NCBI GenBank assembly: GCA_910577355.1
Contig: CAJTMY010000003.1
Span: forward strand, 55,011 to 119,010
Length of the DNA stretch: 64,000 bases
Reading direction: 5' to 3'
Source of the DNA: an uncultured Muribaculaceae bacterium
GTDB taxonomy: Bacteria; Bacteroidota; Bacteroidia; Bacteroidales; Muribaculaceae
Shown here: piece after piece, positions 45,591 to 54,747 of the stretch
Numbering within the stretch: the first letter of the stretch is position 1
Layout: the number at the start of each line of letters is the position of its first letter
Program-made: the position numbers and the translations under genes
Notes under the pieces: generated by a model
The model's database searches: none
Seen by the model: the letters and a program-made list of their open reading frames with translations, nothing else
What the model was told of the DNA's origin: nothing

Positions 45591-47252
45591 ATGGATTGGA
45601 TTACTGAGCTTATTTTTCCCGGCAATACCTCCATTGCCAGCACTTTGGTGCTTTATTCTTTTGTGATTGCCGCAGGCATTTTCATAGGTAAGATCAAGAT
45701 TGCGGGCGTGTCGCTCGGCGTTACATTTGTATTGTTTGTCGGTATCCTGATGGGCCATTTCGGCTATGAGGTTGACATGAACATACTCAAGTTTGTGCGC
45801 GAGTTCGGCCTTATTCTGTTCATTTTCGCCATAGGCCTGCAGGTAGGCCCAGGCTTCTTCTCGTCTTTCAAGAAAGGCGGAGTGAGGCTGAATATGCTGG
45901 CGGTTCTTGCCATAGCCCTCAACGTATTGATTGTGCTCGGCATATATTTCTTCGGAAACATCAGCGATATCAATGCTCTGGTGGGCGTGATGAGCGGTGC
46001 TGTGACCAACACGCCCGGTCTGGCCGCCGCGCAGCAGACCGCCGTGCAGCTCACAAACTCGCCCGACGAGGCCAACCTTATGGCTCAGGGATATGCCGCC
46101 GCCTATCCGCTCGGAGTTATCGGCATCATACTGTCGATGTTTGTCATAAAGGGAATATTCAAGATCAATACCGACGACGAAATCAAAAAGATAGAGGAAG
46201 AACACGACGCATCGCAGCTCAAACCCGATATATTGTCGATCGAGGTCACCAATGCGCTTGTCGACGGCAAGACATTGCTCGAGCTCCACGATGTGATTAC
46301 CTGCAACTTTGTGGTGTCGCGAATAATGACCTCCGACAAGCAGATAATCATCCCCACCTCAAAGACTCAGGTACATCGCGGCGACATACTGCGCGTGGTA
46401 TGTTCGGCGCAGGATGCCGAACGCTTCCATGCCGTGCTCGGCCCCGATGTGGAGATGGATTGGGAAACCACACCGCGCCCCGTGTATTCGCGCCGCATCA
46501 TGGTCACCAACAGCCATTATAACGGTGTGGCTCTCGGCGCCCTGCGGCTGCACAACGGATATCAGCTCAACTGCACCCGCGTCAACCGCGCCGGAGTCGA
46601 CCTTCTTGCCAGCCCGTCGCTGCGCCTGCAGATTGGCGACCGCATCACCGTGGTGGGCAACCTCGAGGACATCGACCGTCTGGCCTCGCGCCTCGGCAAC
46701 TCGATGAAGCGCCTTAACCAGCCCAACCTCATCACCATATTCGTGGGTATAATTCTCGGTATCATTCTCGGGTCGGTAAACCTCGGGTTCGGCATGAAAC
46801 TCGGTCTTGCCGGAGGGCCACTCGTGGTTGCCATCCTGCTCAGCCGCTTCGGATACAAGTTCAAGCTTATCACCTATACCTCATCATCGGCTTCGCTGCT
46901 GCTCAGAGAATTGGGCATATGTCTGTTCCTGGCGTCGGTTGGCATAGCGGCCGGCAAAGATTTTGCCTCGGCCGTGTTCAACGCCACAGGCATGTGGTGG
47001 GTGATATGGGGATTTGTCATCACTGTGGTACCCCTCGTTGTGGTGGGTCTGATAGCCCGTGGCCGAGACCGTATCAACTTTCTCACAATCATGGGTCTTA
47101 GTTCCGGATCCTATACCGATCCCCCGGCTCTTGCCTACGCCAACAACTCTACCGGCAACGATGCGCCGGCCGTGGCGTATTCCACGGTGTATCCGCTCAC
47201 CATGTTTCTGCGCGTGGTCGCTGCCCAGGCGCTGATACTGGCATTCGCATAG
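45591..47252 (+). CDS. YidE/AspT-type putative transporter with two TrkA-C domains
   Basis: A 553-aa membrane protein. About five N-terminal helices, two RCK_C/TrkA-C-like cytoplasmic domains (residues about 195-370, with LSIEVTNALVDGKTLLELHD and MVTNSHYNGVALGALRLH), then about five helices with the AspT/YidE duplication signature (GVMSGAVTNTPGLAAAQQ and MGLSSGSYTDPPALAYANN, one in each half). Family members are thought to be anion or aspartate:alanine-type exchangers; the substrate here is unknown. The start at 45591 fits the promoter better than an upstream in-frame alternative at 45543. Confidence 0.88.
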   Translation: MDWITELIFPGNTSIASTLVLYSFVIAAGIFIGKIKIAGVSLGVTFVLFVGILMGHFGYEVDMNILKFVREFGLILFIFAIGLQVGPGFFSSFKKGGVRLNMLAVLAIALNVLIVLGIYFFGNISDINALVGVMSGAVTNTPGLAAAQQTAVQLTNSPDEANLMAQGYAAAYPLGVIGIILSMFVIKGIFKINTDDEIKKIEEEHDASQLKPDILSIEVTNALVDGKTLLELHDVITCNFVVSRIMTSDKQIIIPTSKTQVHRGDILRVVCSAQDAERFHAVLGPDVEMDWETTPRPVYSRRIMVTNSHYNGVALGALRLHNGYQLNCTRVNRAGVDLLASPSLRLQIGDRITVVGNLEDIDRLASRLGNSMKRLNQPNLITIFVGIILGIILGSVNLGFGMKLGLAGGPLVVAILLSRFGYKFKLITYTSSSASLLLRELGICLFLASVGIAAGKDFASAVFNATGMWWVIWGFVITVVPLVVVGLIARGRDRINFLTIMGLSSGSYTDPPALAYANNSTGNDAPAVAYSTVYPLTMFLRVVAAQALILAFA

Positions 47253-47315
47253 CAGGAAAAACATTTGCCTTTGCCTGGTTGTTCTAAGTTAGACAATAAC
47301 TAACAAAACATAGCC

Positions 47316-47633
47316 ATGAGTGAATTCAACGATATCATCGCGAGCGATAAGCCTACTCTCGTAGACTTCTTCGCCACCTGGTGCGGCCCCTGCCGCATGC
47401 AGAGTCCCATACTCGAGCAAGTGAAAAACAAAGTGGGCGACAAAGCCACCATTGTCAAGATCGACATCGACAAGAATCAGGAACTTGCGGCCCGCTACCG
47501 CGTGCAGAGCGTGCCCACCCTTATCCTGTTCAAAAGCGGCGAGCCGGTATGGCGGGCCGTAGGCGTGCAGCAGGAACATCTGCTCACCGACAAGCTCCTC
47601 GAGCACGTCGGCACCAAGAGCGACGAGAAATAA
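47316..47633 (+). CDS. trxA: Thioredoxin
   Basis: A 105-aa cytoplasmic thiol-disulfide reductant. Active-site WCGPC has Cys23 and Cys26; the cis-proline lies in SVPTLILFKSGE. Length is typical. It lies 63 bases after the transporter gene and is followed by a strong terminator, so it is probably the last gene of its unit. Confidence 0.96.
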   Translation: MSEFNDIIASDKPTLVDFFATWCGPCRMQSPILEQVKNKVGDKATIVKIDIDKNQELAARYRVQSVPTLILFKSGEPVWRAVGVQQEHLLTDKLLEHVGTKSDEK

Positions 47634-47655
47634 TTACCCCGTACGGATTGTCGGA

Positions 47656-47699
47656 ACACATCCGGGGCAGCGACATTGTCGTTGCCCCGGATGTGTTTT
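47656..47699 (+). terminator. Terminator of trxA
   Basis: ACACATCCGGGGC pairs with GCCCCGGATGTGT with inner pairing AGCGACA/TGTCGTT, then TTTTC. Confidence 0.85.
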
Positions 47700-47734
47700 C
47701 GCATCAATAGTACGCAAGATATTTGGAAATTTAG

Positions 47735-47742
47735 TAACTTTG
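47735..47742 (+). promoter_or_regulatory. -7 box giving a leaderless PD-(D/E)XK transcript
   Basis: TAACTTTG ends five bases before the ATG at 47748, the same spacing as at 11902. A -33 TTG at the usual distance is not evident. Confidence 0.6.
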
Positions 47743-47747
47743 TGGCT

Positions 47748-48506
47748 ATGAATGTGAACGAGCGACATATGCATCCGCGCGACGCGGCTCTTTGCTTCGA
47801 CGATGCATCGCATATCTACACCGTCGGCGGTGTGGTATACGACTCGGTGACTACCGTTGTAGAGTCGTGCTTCGAGCGGTTTGATGCCGACTATTGGGCA
47901 GCCCGCAAGGCAACACCGGGCCATACAAAAGAAATGATATTGCAGGAGTGGGCCGCCAAAGGCGAGGCCGCGCGAAATCTCGGCACCCTGATGCACGGGC
48001 GCATAGAGAGTTATTATCTCGGCAATCCCGTCGACCCGGCGTGGATGGCCGACCCTACCTTCCGCATCTTCGCCGCCTTTGCCTCCGAAGTTCGTCTGTG
48101 TCCTTTCCGCACCGAATGGCGCATCTACCATGAGGAGAGCCGTCTGGCCGGCACGCTCGACTTCCTTGCCCTGCGCCCCGACCGCCGTCTCGAGATATGG
48201 GACTGGAAGCGTTCGGCAAAAGTAGTCGACAGCCTCGGGCACCCCGTCATGCAGAATTCATATGGCAAATGCGCCTTCGCTCCGCTTGATCACCTTCCCG
48301 ACACGGTATATCACCACTATGCCCTGCAGGTGAGCGTATACCGCTATATTTTGTCTGAAAAATACGGTGTGGATACAGCAGCCGCGCATCTTGGAGTGTT
48401 TCATCCCGACTGCGGCCGCTATCATGTGGTTGATCTGCCGTATCTGCGCGATGAGGTCGCGGCTCTCGTGGCCGCGAGATGTGAAGCCGAATATATATGC
48501 ATATAG
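47748..48506 (+). CDS. PD-(D/E)XK nuclease superfamily protein, RecB/Cas4-like
   Basis: A 252-aa protein. His83 (GTLMHGRIE), Glu123 (TEWRIY), Asp138 (AGTLDFLAL), Asp152-Trp-Lys154 (IWDWKRS) and the QVSVYRY helix form the expected order of a RecB-type PD-(D/E)XK nuclease site, all intact. It could cleave DNA in repair or recombination; no partner helicase is nearby. No cysteine cluster for Fe-S is evident. The ATG at 47748 directly follows a -7 box. Its end lies beside the start of the rRNA methyltransferase gene. Confidence 0.82.
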   Translation: MNVNERHMHPRDAALCFDDASHIYTVGGVVYDSVTTVVESCFERFDADYWAARKATPGHTKEMILQEWAAKGEAARNLGTLMHGRIESYYLGNPVDPAWMADPTFRIFAAFASEVRLCPFRTEWRIYHEESRLAGTLDFLALRPDRRLEIWDWKRSAKVVDSLGHPVMQNSYGKCAFAPLDHLPDTVYHHYALQVSVYRYILSEKYGVDTAAAHLGVFHPDCGRYHVVDLPYLRDEVAALVAARCEAEYICI

Positions 48507-48508
48507 CT

Positions 48509-49855
48509 ATGGACGGGCGATTTATAGAGATGTTGGCCGCGCTCGGCCACGAGGCGTATACGCGTCTGCCCGAGGTGATAGCCGACGGCTGCGTGCCGGT
48601 GTCGGTGCGCATCAACCCGGCACGTCGTACCGAAGCGTTGCCGCAGGGCCGTCCGGTGCCATGGCACAGCGGCGGCATATATCTTGATTCCAGACCGGCC
48701 TTCACTCTCGATCCCTTGATGCATCAGGGCGCGTATTATGTGCAGGATGCCTCGTCTATGGCACATGCAGCCGCAGTGGCGCGTGCTGTGGAGCTTATCG
48801 GTCATACAGCCGAGCCTATGCGTTATCTCGACGCATGCGCCGCTCCGGGCGGCAAGACCACAGCTGCGATAGATGTACTGCCCGCCGAGGCACTCGTAGT
48901 CGCCAACGAATATGATCCACGCCGCACCTCCATTCTGGCCGAGAATCTGGCCAAGTGGGGCGCTCCCGCTGTTGTGACCCGTGCCGACGCCTCGGCGATA
49001 CGGGGGCTAGACGGATTCTTCGACATCATCGCCGCCGACGTGCCTTGCTCGGGCGAAGGCATGATGCGCAAGGACAGTGTGGCCGTGGCGCAGTGGAGTC
49101 CCGCACTGTTGGCCGAATGTGCCGTCCGCCAGAGGGCGATTGTCGACAACCTGTGGCGCTGCCTGCGTCCCGGGGGATTCATGATATACAGCACATGTAC
49201 TTTCAATACGGCCGAGAACGAGGACATCGTGCGCCATATCGCCTACGATCTCGGGGCCGACATAGTGTCTGTGCCGGCTCTCCAATGCCCGGGCATACTC
49301 GGCTCAGCCGCAGGGTATGACGGCATGGCCGTATACCGGTTCGTGCCCGGGGCGGTGGAGGGCGAAGGCCAATTCATAGCCGTGCTGCGCAAGCATGGCG
49401 ATGAGCCGGCGCGGATGCCAAGGCGTTTTAAGCCTTTAGGCAAGCCCTTGGCCGATTACAATATGCTCGACGGCCCGTATATCTACATGTCCTTTGCCGG
49501 CCGTATTGTAGCTCTGCCCACGATTCACTGTGCCACCGCCTCAGCCGTGGCCGAGGTCATGCATGCCGTGGAATGTGGCATCACCGCAGGCACAATGAAA
49601 GGCCACGACATTATACCTGCGCAGCAGCTCGCACTGGCCCGCGATCTCCGGGCCGATGTTTTTCCCGGCTGTGAGATCTCCGACACAGCCACCGCGCTCC
49701 GCTACCTGCGGCGCGAGGCTATATCGCTCTCCGCCGGTACCCCCTGCGGCCATGTGCTGCTCACATACGGAGGCCTTTCATTGGGATTTGTCAAGAACAT
49801 TGGCAACCGCGCCAACAACCTTTACCCCGCTTCCTGGCGGATATTGAACAGATGA
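48509..49855 (+). CDS. RsmB/RsmF-type rRNA (cytosine-C5) methyltransferase
   Basis: A 448-aa NOL1/NOP2/Sun-family enzyme. The SAM site is LDACAAPGGKTTAA, and the two catalytic cysteines are in DVPCSGEGMMRK and YSTCTFN. A C-terminal domain of about 150 residues (PUA-like, with VFPGCEISDTATALRYLR) matches RsmF-type enzymes. The start at 48509 lies just after the upstream stop; an ATG at 48497 overlapping that gene is possible. It overlaps the lipoprotein gene by four bases. Confidence 0.92.
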   Translation: MDGRFIEMLAALGHEAYTRLPEVIADGCVPVSVRINPARRTEALPQGRPVPWHSGGIYLDSRPAFTLDPLMHQGAYYVQDASSMAHAAAVARAVELIGHTAEPMRYLDACAAPGGKTTAAIDVLPAEALVVANEYDPRRTSILAENLAKWGAPAVVTRADASAIRGLDGFFDIIAADVPCSGEGMMRKDSVAVAQWSPALLAECAVRQRAIVDNLWRCLRPGGFMIYSTCTFNTAENEDIVRHIAYDLGADIVSVPALQCPGILGSAAGYDGMAVYRFVPGAVEGEGQFIAVLRKHGDEPARMPRRFKPLGKPLADYNMLDGPYIYMSFAGRIVALPTIHCATASAVAEVMHAVECGITAGTMKGHDIIPAQQLALARDLRADVFPGCEISDTATALRYLRREAISLSAGTPCGHVLLTYGGLSLGFVKNIGNRANNLYPASWRILNR

Positions 49856-50871
49856 GACACTTTTGCATATATATTACAGCCGCATTGGCAATCATGCTCG
49901 CGGCCTGCGGCCACAGCGACAGTTTCCGTGTGCATGGCGAGCTTACCGATGGCTCGAACATCAACCTGCGTTTGGTATACTACACCAACGGAACCGTTCA
50001 TACAGGCATCACGGCATCCAATGCCGGCAGATTCATGTACGAAGGACAGGCGGCCAAACCGGCTCTCGTGGAGATATACGACAACGACTACCGCCTGCTG
50101 GGGCGCACGATGGCACAAAACGGCGAGGATATAGAGATTAAGATCGACCGATCAAACTACTATCGTAACACTGTCAAGGGCAACAAGACTGCCGAAGATC
50201 TTACCTCCTATCTCAATGCCAATGCCGATGTCCTGCAAAGTTCCTCGATAGCCGGGCGCAATGGCATTATAGCCGAGCAAGTGGGCGCAAATCCTGATTC
50301 TCAAGGATCGTATCTGCTGCTTGTTACGGAATTCAGCACGCAGGGTTATGAGCATATGGCCGACTCGCTGCTGTCGCTTATCTCCGAGGAGGCACGCATC
50401 GATGGCGTCTCGGCCGGCTTCGAGGCTCTGCTGCAGCGAGTGGCCGATGGAATCGCCGCCGACAGCGTGGTGCCTGTCCCATACATGATTTCGGGCGGCA
50501 TCACACGCATGTTCAGGCCGGCCGACTCGCCGCTGTCGCTCATCGTGCTCAGCGACTCGCGCAGCGGACGCGACAGTGTGCTCACTGCTATGCGCGGTCT
50601 TGCCGGTTACGAGCGCAAAGGGCGTTTCGATATCCTCGACCTCAACCTCGACCAGGATACTATAGTTTGGCGTCGATCCGTGCGTGCAGATTCCGCCTCA
50701 TGGACACAGGGGTGGGCCGCCGGAGGCATATCAGCACAGGGCATCGATCGCCTCGGCGTGCCCGGACTTCCGTATTTTGTGCTCGTAGATTCAGCAGGAC
50801 ACACCTTATGGCGGGGCGTCTCGGCTTCCGAGGCAGTATCACGAACTATCAAACTGACAGATAAGCAATGA
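49852..50871 (+). CDS. Lipoprotein with DUF4369-like and degenerate thioredoxin-fold domains
   Basis: A 339-aa lipoprotein (lipobox LAAC, Cys19). Residues 25-110 resemble a DUF4369 N-terminal domain (FRVHGELTDGSNINLRLVYY). Residues about 225-335 resemble a thioredoxin fold (SLIVLSDSRSGRD, GLPYFVLVDSAGHTLWRG) but the CxxC pair is absent. In related redox lipoproteins of Bacteroidota the same two-domain plan carries active cysteines. A binding rather than redox role is likely. Four-base overlaps on both sides place it in an operon with rsmF-type and gph genes. Confidence 0.75.
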   Translation: MRHFCIYITAALAIMLAACGHSDSFRVHGELTDGSNINLRLVYYTNGTVHTGITASNAGRFMYEGQAAKPALVEIYDNDYRLLGRTMAQNGEDIEIKIDRSNYYRNTVKGNKTAEDLTSYLNANADVLQSSSIAGRNGIIAEQVGANPDSQGSYLLLVTEFSTQGYEHMADSLLSLISEEARIDGVSAGFEALLQRVADGIAADSVVPVPYMISGGITRMFRPADSPLSLIVLSDSRSGRDSVLTAMRGLAGYERKGRFDILDLNLDQDTIVWRRSVRADSASWTQGWAAGGISAQGIDRLGVPGLPYFVLVDSAGHTLWRGVSASEAVSRTIKLTDKQ

Positions 50872-51521
50872 AACGACTTGTCATATTCGATCTCGACGGC
50901 ACTCTGCTCGACACGATCGCCGACCTTGGTGCGGCGACCAACGCCGCTCTCGCCGCCGCAGGATTTCCCACACACTCCATCGACTCTTACCGCATGATGG
51001 TGGGCAACGGAGTTCGCCGCCTCATCGAGCGCGCCGTCCCTGCCGATAAGAATGTCCCGGAGACAGTCGACGGTCTCCTGAGCGCCTTCCGCGCATATTA
51101 CGACGGACACCTGCACGACTTTACAAAGCCCTACGCCGGCATCCCCGAGCTGCTCGAAGAGCTTCATGCACGCGAGATAGCCATCGCCGTGGCTTCCAAC
51201 AAATACGAGAGCGCCGTGAAGCGTCTTATCGCACACTTCTTTCCCGACATCCCCTTTGCCGCGGTGTGCGGCAACATCGAGGGCGTGCCGGTGAAGCCCG
51301 ACCCGTCCATAGTGTTCCGCGTTCTCACCGAGTCCCCCGCGCCCAAGGCCGATGTGCTTTATGCAGGCGACTCGGGCGTGGACATAGAGACCGCGCGGCG
51401 GGCATGCGTCGAGTCGGTGGGCGTCACCTGGGGCTTCCGCCCTTTGCGGGAACTCACCGGTGCCTACGCCGACCACATCGTCGGCAGGCCTTCCGAAATC
51501 CTCGATATCCTTGACCGATAG
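50868..51521 (+). CDS. gph: Phosphoglycolate phosphatase, HAD family
   Basis: A 217-aa HAD phosphatase. Motif I is VIFDLDGTLLDT, motif II VASNKYE, Lys in VKPDPSIVF and motif III YAGDSGVDIETA. The cap domain size and motif spacing fit Gph/PGPase, which clears 2-phosphoglycolate from DNA repair; a pyrophosphatase or other small-molecule phosphatase of the same subfamily is the alternative. It is the last gene of its operon. Confidence 0.85.
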   Translation: MKRLVIFDLDGTLLDTIADLGAATNAALAAAGFPTHSIDSYRMMVGNGVRRLIERAVPADKNVPETVDGLLSAFRAYYDGHLHDFTKPYAGIPELLEELHAREIAIAVASNKYESAVKRLIAHFFPDIPFAAVCGNIEGVPVKPDPSIVFRVLTESPAPKADVLYAGDSGVDIETARRACVESVGVTWGFRPLRELTGAYADHIVGRPSEILDILDR

Positions 51522-51582
51522 TACATGTTGTTAATTATTGTTAAAGTTATATCATTTAGTTAGAGTTTTCAAAAAAATACTT

Positions 51583-51590
51583 TACTTTTG
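51583..51590 (+). promoter_or_regulatory. -7 box for the Lrp/AsnC-type regulator
   Basis: TACTTTTG, 75 bases before the ATG at 51666. The gap has a long untranslated leader without obvious structure. Confidence 0.6.
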
Positions 51591-51665
51591 CAAAAGATTT
51601 GACAAGCTATACTGATTACTTACTAACGAACTATTGCAGAAAAGTACCCCAAAACATCACTTACA

Positions 51666-52130
51666 ATGGAAAAAATAGACAATCTTGACAGGAAAATACT
51701 TCACATCATTATGCGCAACGCGCGTATTCCCTCAAAAGATGTGGCTTTGGAGTGCGGGGTGTCGCGTGCGGCCATACACCAGCGCATACAGCGCCTGTGC
51801 GAGCTCAATGTGATCACCGGTTCGGGCTACACCGTCAACCCGAAAGTCCTCGGATACTCCACCTGCACATACATCGGCGTGAACCTTGAGCGCGGCGCCA
51901 TGTATCGCGATGTGGTGCCCGAGCTCGAGAAGATTCCCGAGGTTGTGGAATGCCACTTCACCACCGGCCCGTACACTATGCTCATCCACGTGTTCGCACG
52001 CGACAACGAGCACCTGATGGATCTGCTCAACAACCGCATACAGATGATCCCCGGCGTGGTGGGCACCGAGACACTCATATCGCTCGACAAGTCGATCGAC
52101 CGTACTATCCCCACCAACTACAAGGACTGA
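51666..52130 (+). CDS. Lrp/AsnC-family transcriptional regulator
   Basis: A 154-aa protein with an N-terminal winged helix (LDRKILHIIMRNARIPSKDVA, RAAIHQRIQRLCELNVI) and a C-terminal RAM domain (VVECHFTTGPYTMLIHVFARD, IPGVVGTETLISL) that binds an amino acid and forms oligomers. It probably senses leucine or another amino acid and controls metabolism. The gene stands alone with its own promoter and terminator; typical length and domain order. Confidence 0.93.
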   Translation: MEKIDNLDRKILHIIMRNARIPSKDVALECGVSRAAIHQRIQRLCELNVITGSGYTVNPKVLGYSTCTYIGVNLERGAMYRDVVPELEKIPEVVECHFTTGPYTMLIHVFARDNEHLMDLLNNRIQMIPGVVGTETLISLDKSIDRTIPTNYKD

Positions 52131-52149
52131 CCGATACAGTCCTGCAAAC

Positions 52150-52200
52150 GACCGCGGACGCACGATCCCACCCGGGGATGTCGCGCGTCCGCGGTTTGTT
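52150..52200. terminator. Bidirectional terminator between the Lrp gene and the receptor gene
   Basis: CCGCGGACGC and GCGTCCGCGG form the outer stem of a long hairpin with further inner pairing. T-rich tails lie on both sides (GGTTTGTTCTT rightward, CGTTTG leftward). The two genes converge here. Confidence 0.8.
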
Positions 52201-52201
52201 C

Positions 52202-54745
52202 TTACAGGCGCCTCATATCGTCCTTGGCCGAGTTTGACCCGCGGTATCTGTTCTCGTGCCTGAATGTATAGCTAAACACAAGGGCTACACGGCGTGAGTC
52301 CCTGAACCAGCGGCGCCCGAATATGTTGGAGGCATAATATTCCCGGCTTTTTGATTTTGAGGCAAGAATGTCATCGGCCTGCAATGACAGGTAGAGCGAG
52401 TTGTTGAGAAACCGCCTGTAAATGCCGGCATCCACTCTTAAATACTCTCTCCGGCGGTAATTGCACTCCACGCCTGCGGGATTGTAATGTGCTGTAATAT
52501 ATGCCGTAAAACCGTTGAACTTGAAATAATTGCTTAGCGAGAGGGCTATGTACGGTGCAGTGCCGGGGATCGGAGTGTTGCCCTTATGCGGCATATCGTA
52601 GAAAGTTTTCAGGATGTTGGCCGAGAGATACGGCTCCCATATGCCTGCTTTCAGATTATAGCTGATACTTGCATACAGCTTCCGGTACATCGGTTTGTTG
52701 ACGGGGCGTACGGTCATGTGTGGCGGTAGCCCGGAATCGATGGTATATTCATCGGTGATGAAGTCTTTTATCCATTGGAATCCGATATCCGCCGACAGTG
52801 CCGAGTATTGGACGGAATAGCCGAGGTCGTATGTGTATGTGGGCGATAATAACGGATTGCCTTCGGTGGTTTCAAACCGGTTGAAGTATTCCTTGCCGCT
52901 GCGCAGTTGGTAAAATGTAGGGCGCGATATACGGGATGACAGGCCGAGCGCCATGGTGGTCTTTCCGAATTCGGACGATATGTTCAGATTCGGGTACAGT
53001 CGGCGATATGTTTTGTCCAAAATCGCAGAATTGTCCGTACCGTCCCTGTAATCCATGGTATTCGTCTCATAGCGCAGACCCGATTCTATTTTCCATCGGC
53101 CGAGCCGGAGGGAGCACTGTACGAAAAAAGCATATCTGCCGTCTTTCGAATTAAGGGTGCTTGAATGGAAAATCCCCTCCTGCCTGTCGCTGCGTTTTTG
53201 GTCTATTATGTTTCCGTCGCATCCGGCCGACAGTCCTATGTTTGCCGTCACCTTCCAGTCTGCCTTCAGATTGCCCGACCATAGACCATATTTCAGGTCG
53301 CCGATGTTGGATACGTGCAGCGGAGCCAGTCCTGGTGGATTCTCCTCGTTTAGGTGTGTCGAGTATGCCGTACGGTTCACGTAGTCGCCGTTGAATATGA
53401 TGTCGACAGCCGGGCTTATGGAGCCTTCATAGTATATATTGGAAGCACATTGCCTGTATCCTCCGGTAATGTACGTCTCGGCATCATACAACTCCAGGTT
53501 CACATTGTCAAGAAATGTTCTGTTATGCTTAGTCCCTCCGTTTTTGTGCGAGTCATCGGTATATGTCGCTTTTATTCCGGCGGAATGGCCCGGCGATATC
53601 TGCACATTGATGCCGCCGGTAGCGGTGAAGTCGCTGTATTTCGATTCCCAGCGCGGCATGTCGGTGTCGAGCGTCCATAGCCCCGCAGATGTATATACCT
53701 CCTCGCGGTTCGACTGGTCGCTGTCATATCGGCTTGTATTGTCGGATATGACAGCGAAAATGTTTACCGGCCCGGTGCCATATGACAGCGATAGCTGTCC
53801 GTAATCGGAAAACCGGCGCCCTTGGCTTCCATAAACCATGATATCCGTACCGAATCCGTCGAGAAAGGCCTTTTTAAGCCGTATCCTTATCACGGCCGGT
53901 ACGTCCGCATCAAATTCGGCTCCCGGATTGCCTATTATTTCAATCTGCCGTATATCCTTGGGACGTATGCGGCGTATCTCGCTGCTGTCTATTACCTTAC
54001 GGTTGTTTATGTATATTACGGCAATGCCTTTGCCGAAAACACTGTATCTGCCATTTTCTCCCGTCAGCGACGGCAGGTTGCCCAGTATGTCATCGACCGT
54101 GGGCAGATCTCCCAAAGAGCTGTTTCCGACATCGATTATCATGGTGTTGCCGTTATGTGTCACGAAATTGGTCTTCTGCGGCACGACAAGCCCTTTGAGC
54201 AGTACCGGGGATATGTCCATTCTCACGGTTCCGAAATCTGTGCCGCCCGGTGTGGCAAGATGTTTCGGGATGTATCCCAGACAGGAAATCTCGATATGTG
54301 TATCAGTCTCGTCGCATGGAATTGCAAACCTTCCGTCATCGCCCGATATACCATAGGTGAGCGGGTCGCCGCTCTCCGTCATCACCTTGATTGTCGCCGC
54401 CGGCAGCGGTTCGCCGTCATATGCGAGTATGGTGCCGCGCAATATCCGCGAGCCTTTATGGTCGGCCTCGATATATATGCCGTGTTTCTGCCTTTTTACC
54501 GTTATGGGATGGAAACCCAGTATCTGTTTTATGGCAGTGACGGCATCGTCGGTGTCGATGCATGCCGAAGTATGGTAATTGTCGAGGTCGGAATATATGA
54601 AACTGAGATTCAGTTCGGGATGGTCACCACCTATCTGCTGAAGAGCCTGTGATACGGGTATGTTGTGGAATGTATAGCGGTAGTCGCCGGCATGGGCTGA
54701 TATAAAGGCAAGTAATATCGCCGAAAGGAGTATAGGCCGTTTCAT
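52202..54745 (-). CDS. Outer-membrane beta-barrel receptor with STN domain
   Basis: An 847-aa protein with a signal peptide (MKRPILLSAILLAFISAHA), an STN secretin-like domain (FHNIPVSQALQQIGG, residues 25-95), a carboxypeptidase-regulatory-like domain (LRGTILAYDGEPLPAATIKV), a plug (about 190-300) and a C-terminal barrel of outer_membrane_beta-barrel type ending YTFRHENRYRG. The STN domain is the part that signals to the anti-sigma factor encoded next door. The ligand is unknown. It starts two bases after the anti-sigma gene's stop codon. Confidence 0.85.
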   Translation of the reverse strand: MKRPILLSAILLAFISAHAGDYRYTFHNIPVSQALQQIGGDHPELNLSFIYSDLDNYHTSACIDTDDAVTAIKQILGFHPITVKRQKHGIYIEADHKGSRILRGTILAYDGEPLPAATIKVMTESGDPLTYGISGDDGRFAIPCDETDTHIEISCLGYIPKHLATPGGTDFGTVRMDISPVLLKGLVVPQKTNFVTHNGNTMIIDVGNSSLGDLPTVDDILGNLPSLTGENGRYSVFGKGIAVIYINNRKVIDSSEIRRIRPKDIRQIEIIGNPGAEFDADVPAVIRIRLKKAFLDGFGTDIMVYGSQGRRFSDYGQLSLSYGTGPVNIFAVISDNTSRYDSDQSNREEVYTSAGLWTLDTDMPRWESKYSDFTATGGINVQISPGHSAGIKATYTDDSHKNGGTKHNRTFLDNVNLELYDAETYITGGYRQCASNIYYEGSISPAVDIIFNGDYVNRTAYSTHLNEENPPGLAPLHVSNIGDLKYGLWSGNLKADWKVTANIGLSAGCDGNIIDQKRSDRQEGIFHSSTLNSKDGRYAFFVQCSLRLGRWKIESGLRYETNTMDYRDGTDNSAILDKTYRRLYPNLNISSEFGKTTMALGLSSRISRPTFYQLRSGKEYFNRFETTEGNPLLSPTYTYDLGYSVQYSALSADIGFQWIKDFITDEYTIDSGLPPHMTVRPVNKPMYRKLYASISYNLKAGIWEPYLSANILKTFYDMPHKGNTPIPGTAPYIALSLSNYFKFNGFTAYITAHYNPAGVECNYRRREYLRVDAGIYRRFLNNSLYLSLQADDILASKSKSREYYASNIFGRRWFRDSRRVALVFSYTFRHENRYRGSNSAKDDMRRL

Positions 54746-54747
54746 GC

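Noticed and set aside
48955..49320. Basic 121-codon frame inside the rRNA methyltransferase gene
   Set aside because: Low-complexity Arg/His composition typical of a shadow frame; the methyltransferase motifs fix the true frame.
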